A stretch of DNA of 64,000 bases, taken from the NCBI RefSeq assembly GCF_030388665.1, contig NZ_CP128846.1, positions 7,474,001-7,538,000 of the forward strand. The letters run 5' to 3'. Under the pieces are notes generated by a model that did not search any database, was not told the DNA's origin, and worked only from the letters and a program-made list of their open reading frames with translations. The stretch is from Streptomyces flavofungini (GTDB lineage Bacteria > Actinomycetota > Actinomycetes > Streptomycetales > Streptomycetaceae). Below are positions 23,807 through 32,705 of the stretch, one piece after another. The position numbers and the translations under genes were made by a program. Within the stretch, counting starts at the first letter, position 1. The number at the start of each line of letters is the position of its first letter.

Positions 23807-25315
23807 ATGCTGACCATCCTCGGATTCGTCATGATCGCCACCTTCCTGGTGCTGATCATGATGAAGAAGATGTCGCCGATCGCGGCACTGGTGCTCATCC
23901 CCGCGCTGTTCTGCGTCTTCGTAGGAAAGGGCGCCCATCTCGGGGACTACGTCCTCGAAGGCGTGGGCAACCTGGCCCCCACGGCCGCGATGCTCATGTT
24001 CGCCATCGTGTACTTCGGCGTCATGATCGACGTGGGCCTGTTCGACCCGATCGTCCGCGGCATCCTGCGCTTCTGCAAGGCGGACCCGATGCGGATCGTG
24101 GTCGGCACCGCGGTGCTCGCCGCGATCGTCTCCCTCGACGGCGACGGCTCCACCACCTTCATGATCACGGTCTCGGCGATGTACCCGCTGTACAAGCGCC
24201 TGAAGATGAGCCTCGTGGTGATGACCGGCGTCGCCGCCACCGCCAATGGCGTGATGAACACGCTGCCCTGGGGCGGTCCCACGGCCCGCGCCGCCACCGC
24301 CCTGAAAGTCGACGCCGCCGACATCTTCGTCCCCATGATCCCGGCGCTCGCCTGCGGACTCGTCGCCGTCTTCATCCTGTCGTACGTCCTCGGACTGCGG
24401 GAGCGCAGGCGGCTCGGGGTGCTCTCGCTCGACGAGGTCCTGGAGAGCGAGACGCGGGCGGGTGAGCCGGTGCTCGTCGGGGCGGACGGCGAGGCGGGCG
24501 CCGGGCGCGTCAGCTTCACCAAGAGCGGTGCGGCCGGGGGCGGCCCCGCCAGGGGCGGTCCAGCGGGGGGTGGCCTCGCCGGCGGCAACTCCGCCTCCGT
24601 GGCCGCGGGTTCGGATTCGGGTTCGGCTTCGGTTTCCGGTGCCGCCGATGACGACGCCGATGACGACGACGGCTTCCAGGGGCTCGACCCCCACCGCCCC
24701 ACCCTGCGCCCCAAGCTCTACTGGTTCAACGCCGCCCTGACGGTCCTGCTCCTCACCGCCATGATCATGGAGTGGCTGCCGATCCCCGTCCTGTTCCTGC
24801 TCGGCGCGGCCCTCGCCCTCACCGTCAACTTCCCGCACATGCCCGACCAGAAGGCCCGCATCGCCGCCCACGCCGAGAACGTGCTCAACGTCACCGGCAT
24901 GGTCTTCGCCGCCGCCGTCTTCACCGGCGTCCTCACCGGCACCGGCATGGTCGACCACATGGCCGACTGGCTCGTCTCCACCATCCCCGACGGCATGGGC
25001 GGCCAGATGGGCCTGGTCACCGGCCTGTTGTCGATCCCGCTCACCTACTTCATGTCCAACGACGGCTTCTACTTCGGCGTCCTCCCCGTCCTCGCAGAGG
25101 CGGGCCAGGCGCACGGCGTCTCCAACCTGGAGATCGCCCGCGCCTCCATCGCGGGCCAGGCCCTGCACATGTCGAGCCCGCTGGTGCCCGCCGTGTACGT
25201 CCTCGTGGGCATGGCGAAGGTCGAGTTCGGCGACCACACCCGGTTCACCGTCAAGTGGGCCGTGCTGACCTCGCTGGTGGTGCTCGGCGCCGGAATCCTC
25301 TTCGGCATCATCTGA
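23807..25315 (+). CDS. citM-like: CitMHS family citrate:metal symporter
   Basis: An integral membrane transporter of the CitMHS family, which takes up citrate complexed with Mg2+ or other divalent metals together with protons. The N-terminal half has about six helices beginning MLTILGFVMIATFLVLIMMK, with the conserved DGDGSTTFMITVSAMYPLYK and NGVMNTLPWGGPTAR signatures. The second half starts at LYWFNAALTVLLLTA. Between them is an 80-residue cytoplasmic loop, Gly/Ala/Ser-rich and then acidic (SGAADDDADDDD), longer than the usual loop. ATG 23807 starts directly after the promoter region. The downstream MFS start overlaps its stop by one base, so the two are co-transcribed. Confidence 0.92.
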   Translation: MLTILGFVMIATFLVLIMMKKMSPIAALVLIPALFCVFVGKGAHLGDYVLEGVGNLAPTAAMLMFAIVYFGVMIDVGLFDPIVRGILRFCKADPMRIVVGTAVLAAIVSLDGDGSTTFMITVSAMYPLYKRLKMSLVVMTGVAATANGVMNTLPWGGPTARAATALKVDAADIFVPMIPALACGLVAVFILSYVLGLRERRRLGVLSLDEVLESETRAGEPVLVGADGEAGAGRVSFTKSGAAGGGPARGGPAGGGLAGGNSASVAAGSDSGSASVSGAADDDADDDDGFQGLDPHRPTLRPKLYWFNAALTVLLLTAMIMEWLPIPVLFLLGAALALTVNFPHMPDQKARIAAHAENVLNVTGMVFAAAVFTGVLTGTGMVDHMADWLVSTIPDGMGGQMGLVTGLLSIPLTYFMSNDGFYFGVLPVLAEAGQAHGVSNLEIARASIAGQALHMSSPLVPAVYVLVGMAKVEFGDHTRFTVKWAVLTSLVVLGAGILFGII

Positions 25316-26637
25316 TGCGGCGTGGACGCCGCGGCGGGCCCCGGCCGTCCGGCCGGGGCTGGCTGCTGCGCCTCGTCATCGCCTTCAGCTTCGCGCAGGG
25401 GGCGGTGTCGATGGCGCGGCCCGCCGTCTCCTACCGGGCCCTCTCGCTGGGCGCCGACGAACGCGCCATCGGCGTCATCGCGGGCGTCTACGCGCTGCTC
25501 CCGCTCTTCGCCGCCGTGCCCCTCGGCCGCCGCACCGACCACGGGCGCTGCGCGCCGCTCCTTCCCGTCGGCGTCGCCCTGATCGCGGGCGGGTGCGCGC
25601 TCAGCGGTACGGCCTCCTCCCTCGCCGCGCTCGCCGCGTGGAGCGGGGTCATGGGGCTCGGCCACCTCTGCTTCGTCATCGGCGCCCAGTCGATCGTGGC
25701 CCGCCAGTCGGCTCCCGCCGAACAGGACCGGAACTTCGGCCACTTCACGATCGGCGCCTCCCTCGGCCAGCTCGTCGGCCCCGTCGCCGCGGGGGCCCTC
25801 ATCGGGCCGGACATGGACCGCACGAGCGCCCTCGCCCTCGTGGTGTCGGCCGGGGTCGGGGCGGCGGCGGTCGGCGCGCTGTGGCGGATCGAGTACGGGG
25901 GTGGGGCGGCCGGGGCGTCGGCGCGCGGGGGGTGCGGGGCGCCCGGGGCGAACGGTTCGCGTGGGCGGGAGGCCGCGGGGCGGTCCGGCAAGGTGCCCGT
26001 GCTGGGGATTCTGCGGGCCCGTGGGGTGCCCGCGGGGATCTTCATCAGCCTCGCCGTGCTGTCCGCGACGGACATCCTCACCGCGTACCTGCCAGTCGTC
26101 GGCGAGCACCGGGGGATCGCCCCCGCGACCGTGGGGATCCTGCTCAGTCTGCGGGCGGGCGCCACGATCGCCTGCCGCCTGGTGCTGACACCGCTCCTGC
26201 GGGTCCTCGGCCGGCGGGCCCTCATCACCGGCACCTGCCTGCTCGGCGCGGTGCTGTGCGCCGGGGTCGCCGTGCCCCTGCCCGTGTGGGCGCTCGCCGT
26301 CATGCTCGCCCTGCTCGGCTTCTGCCTCGGGGTCGGTCAGCCCCTGTCGATGACGACCGTCGTCCAGGCCGCGCCCGCGGCGGCCCGGTCCACCGCGTTG
26401 GCCCTGCGGCTCACCGGGAATCGGCTCGGGCAGGTGGCCGCGCCCGCCGGGGCCGGGGCGGTCGCCGGGGTGGCGGGGGTGGGGGCGCCCTTCGTCATGC
26501 TGGGGGTGCTGTTGCTGGGGGCGGCGGCGCTGGGGCCGCGCCGGGCTTCTGGGCGTGGGGCCGGGGAGCCTGGGCCTCGGGTCGGTCCCGGGGCGGCCCC
26601 GGCCGGGGTTCCGGGGCCGGACCGTCGGTCCCCCTGA
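25315..26637 (+). CDS. MFS transporter
   Basis: A major facilitator protein of 440 residues with about 12 helices. The first half has LLRLVIAFSFAQGAVSMAR and the motif-A-like AVPLGRRTDHGRC; a Gly-rich central loop (about residues 195-225) separates the halves. Its ATG overlaps the CitMHS stop (TGATG), so it is translationally coupled to the citrate carrier. Substrate unknown; it might export a partner metabolite or another organic acid, but nothing in the sequence shows this. The end is Gly/Pro-rich and poorly conserved in look. Confidence 0.82.
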   Translation: MRRGRRGGPRPSGRGWLLRLVIAFSFAQGAVSMARPAVSYRALSLGADERAIGVIAGVYALLPLFAAVPLGRRTDHGRCAPLLPVGVALIAGGCALSGTASSLAALAAWSGVMGLGHLCFVIGAQSIVARQSAPAEQDRNFGHFTIGASLGQLVGPVAAGALIGPDMDRTSALALVVSAGVGAAAVGALWRIEYGGGAAGASARGGCGAPGANGSRGREAAGRSGKVPVLGILRARGVPAGIFISLAVLSATDILTAYLPVVGEHRGIAPATVGILLSLRAGATIACRLVLTPLLRVLGRRALITGTCLLGAVLCAGVAVPLPVWALAVMLALLGFCLGVGQPLSMTTVVQAAPAAARSTALALRLTGNRLGQVAAPAGAGAVAGVAGVGAPFVMLGVLLLGAAALGPRRASGRGAGEPGPRVGPGAAPAGVPGPDRRSP

Positions 26638-26640
26638 GAG

Positions 26641-26691
26641 GGGGTGCCGCCGGTCGCGCTGCGCGCTCGTCCTCGATCGCCGGACGGCTCT
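26641..26691 (-). repeat. Dispersed Streptomyces repeat element, partial reverse copy
   Basis: Contains CGTCCTCGATCGCCGGACGG, the reverse complement of the element core found at 9929 and 56951. It lies right after the MFS stop in a 315-base gap that otherwise holds only the TetR operator at 26891. Confidence 0.55.
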
Positions 26692-26890
26692 CTCCCGCCC
26701 GCCCCGCTCCGCGACCTCAGCGCCCGCCGGGGAGTCGCGCACCCGCCCGTCCTCGTACCCCCGGCGCCACCGTCGGCCCCGTGGACGGCGAAAGCCTTCT
26801 CGGGGAGTTCCTTCGGGCCCGGCGGGAGCGGGTGGGGCCCGCCGACGTGGGGATGCCGGGGCAGCCCTCACGGAGGGGCCTGGCGGCGGA

Positions 26891-26909
26891 AAACTAACGG
26901 CGCTAGTTT
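26891..26909. promoter_or_regulatory. TetR operator upstream of the aldehyde dehydrogenase operon
   Basis: AAACTAACGGCGCTAGTTT, a 19-base near-palindrome with 8-base arms (7 of 8 matched). A sister site with the same arms is at 30203-30221 beside a TetR gene. It is 43 bases upstream of the ALDH start. Confidence 0.7.
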
Positions 26910-26952
26910 GGGTGGCGCACGTCAGCCGCAGGTCACGTTGGGGAGGAATCGG

Positions 26953-28341
26953 ATGAAGGCCCACGACGGGATGTACATCGGGGGCGCCTGGCGCCCCGCC
27001 GCGACTGAGGCCACGATCCCGGTCGTGAACCCGGCCGACGAACAGGTCATCGCCCACGTCCCCGCGGGCACCGAGGCGGACGTCGACGCCGCCGTCCGCG
27101 CGGCCCGCGCCGCCCTGCCCGCCTGGTCGGCCACCCCGCCCCGGGAGCGCGCGGCGCTGATCGGCGCGATCCGCGACGGCCTGGCCGCCCGCCAGGGCGA
27201 GATCGCCGAGACGGTCACCGCCGAACTCGGCGCCCCCTTGCGCTTCTCGGAGTCCGTGCACGCCGCCGTCCCCGTCCTGGTCGCGGGCTCCTACGCGGAC
27301 CTCGCGGCCACGTACGCCTTCGAGGAGAAGGTCGGCAACTCCACGGTGTACGCCGAGCCCGTCGGCGTCGTCGGCGCGATCACGCCCTGGAACTACCCGT
27401 TGCACCAGATCGTCGCCAAGGTCGCCCCCGCCCTCGCCGCGGGCTGCACGGTGGTGCTCAAGCCCGCCGAGGACACCCCGCTGACGGCGCGGCTCTTCGC
27501 CGGGATCGTCCACGAGGCGGGGCTGCCCGCGGGCGTGTTCAACCTGGTCACCGGCCTCGGCCCGGTCGCGGGCCAGGCGCTCGCCGAGCACGACGGCGTC
27601 GACCTGGTCTCCTTCACGGGGTCCACGGCCGTCGGCAAGCGCATCGGCGCCCTCGCGGGCGCCGCCGTCAAGCGCGTCGCCCTCGAACTCGGCGGCAAGT
27701 CCGCCAACGTCATCCTGCCGAGCGCCGACCTCGCGAAGGCCGTGAACGTCGGCGTCGCCAACGTCATGGCCAACTCCGGCCAGACGTGCAGCGCCTGGAC
27801 CCGCATGCTGGTGCACACCTCCCGGTACGACGAGGCGGTGGAGCTCGCCGGCGCCGCCGCCGCGAAGTACGGCGACCGCATCGGCCCGGTCGTCAGCGAG
27901 AAGCAGCGCGCCCGCGTGCGCGGCTACATCGAGCAGGGCGTCAAGGAAGGCGCCCGCCTGGTCACGGGCGGCCCCGACGCCCCGCGCGAGCAGGGCTACT
28001 ACGTCCGCCCGACGGTCTTCGCCGACGTCACGCCGGAGATGACGATCGCCCAGGAGGAGATCTTCGGCCCCGTCGTCTCGCTCCTGCGGTACGAGGACGA
28101 GGCGGAGGCCGAGGCCATCGCCAACGGCACGGTGTACGGGCTCGCGGGCGCGGTGTGGGCCGGTGACGACGCCGAGGCCGTGGCCTTCGCCCGCCGACTG
28201 CACACCGGGCAGGTCGACATCAACGGCGGCAGCTTCAACCCGCTGGCTCCGTTCGGCGGTTACAAGGAGTCGGGCGTCGGCCGCGAACTCGGCGCCCACG
28301 GCCTCACCGAGTACCTCCAGACCAAGTCGCTCCAGTTCTGA
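26953..28341 (+). CDS. Aldehyde dehydrogenase (NAD(P)-dependent)
   Basis: Oxidises an aldehyde to the acid; cytosolic, 462 residues. Family landmarks are GVVGAITPWNYP, FTGSTAVGKRI, the catalytic glutamate in LELGGKSANV and the catalytic cysteine in NSGQTCSAWTR, and the C-terminal PFGGYKESGVGRELG. The start at ATG 26953 follows GGGGAGGAATCGG. It is the first gene of an operon with the zinc alcohol dehydrogenase 44 bases downstream; together they would turn an alcohol into an acid. A TetR operator 43 bases upstream matches the one between the downstream TetR gene and acyl-CoA dehydrogenase, so the acid may continue into beta-oxidation. Substrate chain length unknown. Confidence 0.95.
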   Translation: MKAHDGMYIGGAWRPAATEATIPVVNPADEQVIAHVPAGTEADVDAAVRAARAALPAWSATPPRERAALIGAIRDGLAARQGEIAETVTAELGAPLRFSESVHAAVPVLVAGSYADLAATYAFEEKVGNSTVYAEPVGVVGAITPWNYPLHQIVAKVAPALAAGCTVVLKPAEDTPLTARLFAGIVHEAGLPAGVFNLVTGLGPVAGQALAEHDGVDLVSFTGSTAVGKRIGALAGAAVKRVALELGGKSANVILPSADLAKAVNVGVANVMANSGQTCSAWTRMLVHTSRYDEAVELAGAAAAKYGDRIGPVVSEKQRARVRGYIEQGVKEGARLVTGGPDAPREQGYYVRPTVFADVTPEMTIAQEEIFGPVVSLLRYEDEAEAEAIANGTVYGLAGAVWAGDDAEAVAFARRLHTGQVDINGGSFNPLAPFGGYKESGVGRELGAHGLTEYLQTKSLQF

Positions 28342-28385
28342 CCGTCGTCAGCCCCCTCGTTCCCCGCCGCTAGGAGTACGCCATC

Positions 28386-29471
28386 GTGGTCCGCGTCCGC
28401 GCCGCCGTCCTGCCCGCCGTCGGCTCCCCCCTGGAGATCGCCGAGGTCGACCTGCCCGAACCGGGGCCCGGCCAGGTGCGGGTGCGCCTCGCCGCCGCCG
28501 GGGTGTGCCACTCCGACCTGTCCCTGTCCGACGGCACGATGCGGGTGCCCGTGCCCGCGGTGCTCGGGCACGAGGGCGCGGGCACCGTGGTGTCCGTGGG
28601 CGAGGGCGTCACGCATGTCGCCCCGGGCGACGGCGTCGTCCTGAACTGGGCGCCCGCGTGCGGCAGTTGCCACGCCTGCCACCTGGGCGAGGTGTGGCTG
28701 TGCGGTAACGCGCTCACCGGCGCGGGCGAGGTGTACGCGCGCCGCTCCGACGGCACCGACCTGCACCCCGGCCTGAACGTCGCCGCGTTCGCCGAGGAGA
28801 CCGTGGTCGCCGCCGCCTGCGTGCTTCCGGCGCCCGCCGGCGTCCCGCTCACCGACGCTGCCCTGCTCGGCTGCGCCGTCCTGACCGGGTACGGCGCCGT
28901 GCACCACGCGGCCCGTGTCCAGGAGGGCGAGACGGTCGCCGTCTTCGGGGCGGGCGGTGTGGGCCTCGCCGCGCTCCAGGCGGCCCGGATCGCCGGGGCC
29001 GCGCGGATCGTGGCGGTCGACGTCTCCCCGGCGAAGGAGGACCTCGCGCGGGCCGCGGGCGCCACCGAGTACGTCGTCGCCTCCGACGCCACCGCCCGCG
29101 CCGTCCGCGCACTGACCGGCGGCCACGGCGTCGACGTGGCGGTGGAGTGCGTGGGGCGCGCCGTCACGATCCGCACCGCCTGGGAGTCGACGCGGCGCGG
29201 CGGCCGGACCACGGTCGTCGGCATCGGCGGCAAGGAGCAGCAGGTCACCTTCAACGCCCTGGAGCTCTTCCACTGGGGCCGCACCCTGTCCGGCTGCGTC
29301 TACGGCAACTCCGACCCGGCCGTCGACCTGCCCGTCCTCGCCGAGCACGTCCGCGCGGGCCGCCTGGACCTCGGCGCCCTCGTGACCGACCGCATCGGCC
29401 TCGACGGCATCCCGGCGGCGTTCGCGAACATGGTGGCGGGCAAGGGCGGCCGGGCTCTGGTGGTGTTCTAG
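28386..29471 (+). CDS. Zinc-dependent alcohol dehydrogenase (medium-chain family)
   Basis: Oxidises a primary alcohol, or the reverse, with NAD(P); 361 residues. The catalytic zinc region is GVCHSD and GHEGAG; the structural zinc cluster is CGSCHACHLGEVWLC with four cysteines in the standard spacing. The Rossmann motif is VAVFGAGGVGLAALQ. It resembles the class III-like/mycothiol-type alcohol dehydrogenases of actinobacteria. GTG 28386 is the start, close behind the ALDH gene, so the two act in one pathway and share the TetR operator. It is convergent with the TetR gene to the right. Confidence 0.93.
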   Translation: MVRVRAAVLPAVGSPLEIAEVDLPEPGPGQVRVRLAAAGVCHSDLSLSDGTMRVPVPAVLGHEGAGTVVSVGEGVTHVAPGDGVVLNWAPACGSCHACHLGEVWLCGNALTGAGEVYARRSDGTDLHPGLNVAAFAEETVVAAACVLPAPAGVPLTDAALLGCAVLTGYGAVHHAARVQEGETVAVFGAGGVGLAALQAARIAGAARIVAVDVSPAKEDLARAAGATEYVVASDATARAVRALTGGHGVDVAVECVGRAVTIRTAWESTRRGGRTTVVGIGGKEQQVTFNALELFHWGRTLSGCVYGNSDPAVDLPVLAEHVRAGRLDLGALVTDRIGLDGIPAAFANMVAGKGGRALVVF

Positions 29472-29528
29472 GGCCCGTCCCGCGAAGATCCGCCGGACAG
29501 GCCCGGGCCGGGGCAGGGTCGGGCGCGC

Positions 29529-30176
29529 TCAGGCCGGCCGCGCCGCCGCCATGCGCGCGTACTGCACCTCCAGGCCGTCGAGCAGCGCCCGCAGGCCCGC
29601 CTCGAAGGCCCGCTCGTCCACCAGCTCCTGGTGCTCCGCCAGCAGGTGGGCCTGGCCGAGGTGCGGATAGTCGGCGGGGTCGTACGCCGTCTCGTCGTCG
29701 ACGAAGCCGCCCGCGAAGGAGCCGAGGGCGGAGCCCATGATGAAGTACCGCATGAGCGCGCCGATCGAGGTGGCCTGGGCCGGTGGCCAGCCCGCGTCGA
29801 CCATCGCGCCGAACATCGCGTCGGCGAGCCGCAGTCCGGCGGGCCGCCGCCCGGGGCCGCGGGCCAGGACCGGGACGATGTTCGGGTGCAGGGTGAGGGC
29901 CGCGCGGTAGGAGACGGCCCAGTCGTGCAGCGCGGAGCGCCAGTCCCGGCCGTCCTCGAACATCGACAGGTCGACCTGCGCGCTCACCGAGTCCGCGACC
30001 GCCTCCAGGATCTGGTCCTTGGTGCGGAAGTGGTTGTAGAGCGAGGGCCCGCTCACGCCGAGCTCGGCCGCGAGGCGGCGGGTGGAGAGCGCCGCGAGGC
30101 CCTCGGCGTCGACGAGGCCGCGGGCCGCGTCGACGATGCGATCTCGGCTGAGGAGGGGCTTGCGCGGTCGGGCCAT
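29529..30176 (-). CDS. TetR family repressor of the adjacent oxidation genes
   Basis: A 215-residue TetR protein. DNA-binding domain: RIVDAARGLVDAEGLAALST and AAELGVSGPSLYNHFRTKDQ. The C-terminal half has a TetR_C tetracycline-repressor-like ligand region with many aromatic residues (DWAVSYRAALTLHPNIV). The start is ATG 30176; an ATG nine bases upstream (30185) is possible. It is divergent from an acyl-CoA dehydrogenase; the 97-base gap holds a 19-base operator whose twin controls the ALDH/ADH operon. So it most likely represses all three transcripts and responds to an acyl-CoA or related ligand. This wiring is inferred from the operators. Confidence 0.9.
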   Translation of the reverse strand: MARPRKPLLSRDRIVDAARGLVDAEGLAALSTRRLAAELGVSGPSLYNHFRTKDQILEAVADSVSAQVDLSMFEDGRDWRSALHDWAVSYRAALTLHPNIVPVLARGPGRRPAGLRLADAMFGAMVDAGWPPAQATSIGALMRYFIMGSALGSFAGGFVDDETAYDPADYPHLGQAHLLAEHQELVDERAFEAGLRALLDGLEVQYARMAAARPA

Positions 30177-30202
30177 GCGGCACATAGTAGGGCTGCCCGC
30201 AG

Positions 30203-30221
30203 AAACTAGCACTGCTAATTT
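30203..30221. promoter_or_regulatory. TetR operator between the TetR gene and acyl-CoA dehydrogenase
   Basis: AAACTAGCACTGCTAATTT, 8-base arms with a 3-base centre, 7 of 8 matched. Consensus with the 26891 site is AAACTARC-N3-GCTARTTT. Confidence 0.72.
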
Positions 30222-30273
30222 CGGGCCTCGGGGACGATCCGGGAGTGCTGGAGCCGAGCGTGAGGTGGCCGCG

Positions 30274-31425
30274 ATGAATCTGGAGCTCAAGCCCGAGCAG
30301 GACGCCGCCCGGCGGCTCGCCCGGGACTTCGTCGAGCGCGAGATCACCCCGCACGTGACCGCGTGGGACCGGGCCGAGAGCGTCGACAAGTCGATCGTGC
30401 GGCGGCTCGGCGAGGTCGGCTTCCTGGGGCTGACCATCGACGAGGAGTACGGCGGCTCCGGCGGCGACCACCTGGCGTACTGCCTGGTGACGGAGGAGTT
30501 GGGGCGCGGCGACTCCTCGGTGCGCGGGATCGTGTCGGTCTCGCTCGGCCTGGTGGCGAAGTCCGTCGCGGCCTGGGGCAGCGAGGAGCAGAAGCGGCGC
30601 TGGCTGCCGGGGCTCACGTCCGGCGCCCACGTCGGGTGCTTCGGCCTGACCGAGCCCGGCACCGGTTCGGACGCGGGAAATCTGGCCACCCGGGCGGTCC
30701 GCGACGGGGACGCGTACGTCGTGAACGGCTCCAAGATGTTCATCACAAACGGGACCTGGGCCGACGTGGTGCTGCTCTTCGCGCGCACCAACGACACCCC
30801 CGGCCACAAGGGCGTCTCCGCCTTCCTCGTGCCCGCCGACAGCCCCGGCCTGACCCGCCGTCCCGTGCACGGCAAGCTCGGCCTGCGCGGCCAGGCCACC
30901 GCCGAGCTGGTCCTCCAGGACGTGCGGGTGCCCGCGGACGCGATGCTCGCACCCGAGGGCAAGGGGTTCGCGGTGGCGATGTCGGCGCTGGCCAAGGGGC
31001 GGATGTCGGTGGCCGCGGGGTGCGTGGGGATCGCCCAGGCGGCGCTCGACGCGGCCGTGGCGTACGCGGGCGAGCGCGAGCAGTTCGGCAAGAGCATCGC
31101 CCGGCACCAGCTGGTGCAGGAGCTGATCAGCGACATCGCCGTGGACGTCGACGCGGCCCGGCTGCTCACCTGGCGGGTCGCCGACCTCGTCGACCGGGGC
31201 CTGCCGTTCGCGACCGAGTCCTCCAAGGCCAAGCTGTTCGCTTCGGAGGCCGCGGTGCGCGCCGCGAACAACGCGCTCCAGGTCTTCGGCGGCTACGGCT
31301 ACATCGACGAGTACCCGGTCGGCAAGCTGCTCCGCGACGCCCGCGTCATGACCCTCTACGAAGGCACGAGCCAGATCCAGAAGCTGGTCATCGGGCGGGC
31401 GCTGACCGGGGTGTCCGCGTTCTGA
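30274..31425 (+). CDS. Acyl-CoA dehydrogenase
   Basis: FAD enzyme for the first oxidation of acyl-CoA in beta-oxidation or branched-chain catabolism; 383 residues, the family norm. Landmarks: FLGLTIDEEYGGSGGDHLAY, the FAD-binding CFGLTEPGTGSDAG, QFGKSIARHQLVQ and the C-terminal VMTLYEGTSQIQ, whose glutamate is the catalytic base position of most short/medium-chain members. ATG 30274 is chosen as first codon of a typical N-terminus (MNLELKPEQDAARRLARDF). It is divergent from its likely repressor and shares the operator at 30203. Chain-length preference cannot be read. Confidence 0.95.
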   Translation: MNLELKPEQDAARRLARDFVEREITPHVTAWDRAESVDKSIVRRLGEVGFLGLTIDEEYGGSGGDHLAYCLVTEELGRGDSSVRGIVSVSLGLVAKSVAAWGSEEQKRRWLPGLTSGAHVGCFGLTEPGTGSDAGNLATRAVRDGDAYVVNGSKMFITNGTWADVVLLFARTNDTPGHKGVSAFLVPADSPGLTRRPVHGKLGLRGQATAELVLQDVRVPADAMLAPEGKGFAVAMSALAKGRMSVAAGCVGIAQAALDAAVAYAGEREQFGKSIARHQLVQELISDIAVDVDAARLLTWRVADLVDRGLPFATESSKAKLFASEAAVRAANNALQVFGGYGYIDEYPVGKLLRDARVMTLYEGTSQIQKLVIGRALTGVSAF

Positions 31426-31453
31426 GGGCCCGGTTGTCACGGCGCCCACTTGC

Positions 31454-31468
31454 CTAAGCGCTTGCTCA
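31454..31468. promoter_or_regulatory. Operator CTAAGCGCTTGCTCA, copy 1 (upstream of TetR gene)
   Basis: The same 15-mer occurs exactly at 32706-32720 in front of the MaoC gene. The reverse complement contains AGCAAGCGCTTA, close to the KstR2-type consensus AnCAAGnnCTTGnT. It lies 44 bases before the TetR start. Confidence 0.7.
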
Positions 31469-31511
31469 CCTTCAGGGTAGGGTGACTGTCCTGAACGTGG
31501 AAGGAGCGCGC

Positions 31512-32138
31512 ATGGGTGCGGCGAAGGAGACCCTCGGCGAGGAACAGCCGTGGGCCGAGGTCAGTCCCGACGCGGCGAGGCGGCTGCTGATCGCCGCCGT
31601 CGACGCCTTCGCCGAGCGCGGCTACCACGCGACGACGACGCGGGACATCGCGGGCCGCGCCGGCATGAGCCCCGCCGCGCTCTACATCCACTACAAGACC
31701 AAGGAAGAGCTGCTCCACCGCATCAGCAGGCTCGGCCACGACAAGGCGCTCGCCATCCTGCGCGCCGCCGCCGACGGCGAGGGCACCGCGGCCGACCGGC
31801 TCTCCGCCGCGGTCCGCTCCTTCGTCCGCTGGCACGCCGGGCACCACACCACCGCCCGGGTCGTGCAGTACGAACTCGACGCGCTCAGCGCCGAGCACCG
31901 CGCCGAGATCGTGGTCCTGCGCCGCCTCTCCGACGCCGCCGTCCGGGAGATCATCAACGACGGCGTGCGGGCGGGCGAGTTCGACGTCCCCGACGTGCCC
32001 GGCACCACGCTCGCCGTGCTGTCCCTGTGCATCGACGTCGCCCGCTGGTTCGACGTCGGGGGGCGCAGGACGCCGGACGAGGTCGGCGCGCTCTACGCCG
32101 ACCTCGTGCTGCGGATGGTGGGGGCGCCCCAGCGGTAG
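31512..32138 (+). CDS. TetR family regulator of fatty acid or steroid-type catabolism
   Basis: A 208-residue TetR protein. Helix-turn-helix: RLLIAAVDAFAERGYHATTT and AGRAGMSPAALYIHYKTKEE. The C-terminal domain is rich in Arg/Asp/His helices (RWHAGHHTTARVVQYELDAL). ATG 31512 is chosen because AAGGAG sits right upstream; a GTG at 31482 is in frame. It has its own copy of the 15-base operator and the convergent MaoC gene has an identical copy, so the protein probably controls both. The operator resembles that of KstR2, but target genes of a steroid pathway are not present here, so a general acyl-CoA responsive role is as likely. Confidence 0.9.
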   Translation: MGAAKETLGEEQPWAEVSPDAARRLLIAAVDAFAERGYHATTTRDIAGRAGMSPAALYIHYKTKEELLHRISRLGHDKALAILRAAADGEGTAADRLSAAVRSFVRWHAGHHTTARVVQYELDALSAEHRAEIVVLRRLSDAAVREIINDGVRAGEFDVPDVPGTTLAVLSLCIDVARWFDVGGRRTPDEVGALYADLVLRMVGAPQR

Positions 32139-32213
32139 CGGGCGGCCCGGAACCGTCGGGGCTGCTCAGGAGCGATGCGGTTCAGGAGCGGTGCGGCTCG
32201 GCAGCAGTGCCGC

Positions 32214-32678
32214 TCAGAAGTAGTAGCGCGACACCGACTCCGCCACGCAGGCGGGCTTGTCGCCGTCCTCGCGCTCCACGGTGACCGCGGCCGTCACCTG
32301 CACACCGCCGTCCTTGGTCTCCTCCACCGAGGTGAGCACGGCCGTCCCGCGCACCCGTGAGCCCACCGGCACGGGGGAGGGAAAACGGACCTTGTTCGTG
32401 CCGTAGTTGAGGCCCATCCTCATGCCCTCGACCCGCAGCACCTGCGGTACCAGCACCGGGAGCAGCGACAGCGTGAGATAGCCGTGCGCGATCGTCGTCC
32501 CGAACGGGCCCGCCGCGGCCCGCTCCGGGTCCACGTGGATCCACTGGTGGTCGCCCGTGGCGTCCGCGAACAGGTCGATCCGCTTCTGGTCGACCTCCAG
32601 CCAGTCGCTGTGCCCGAGCTGCTCGCCGACCGCGGCGCGCAGCTCCTCGGCTGACGTGAAGATCCTCGGCTCTGCCAT
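32214..32678 (-). CDS. MaoC-like (R)-specific enoyl-CoA hydratase
   Basis: A single-hotdog MaoC-like dehydratase of 154 residues. The catalytic Asp/His pair is in [14 protein letters not shown], and the conserved [16 protein letters not shown] follows. It hydrates enoyl-CoA to the (R)-3-hydroxyacyl-CoA, or does the reverse, in fatty acid metabolism. It is convergent with the TetR gene and carries an identical operator 28 bases before its start, so it is part of the same regulon. The start ATG 32678 has GGCCGGGGAC upstream, a moderate ribosome site. Partners for the next step are not nearby. Confidence 0.93.
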   Translation of the reverse strand: MAEPRIFTSAEELRAAVGEQLGHSDWLEVDQKRIDLFADATGDHQWIHVDPERAAAGPFGTTIAHGYLTLSLLPVLVPQVLRVEGMRMGLNYGTNKVRFPSPVPVGSRVRGTAVLTSVEETKDGGVQVTAAVTVEREDGDKPACVAESVSRYYF

Positions 32679-32705
32679 GTCCCCGGCCTCCCGGACGTAG
32701 GTGAA

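Noticed and set aside
25069..28299. Minus-strand frame of 1076 codons across MFS and ALDH genes
   Set aside because: It is the antisense of well supported transporter and dehydrogenase genes and has no domain signature.
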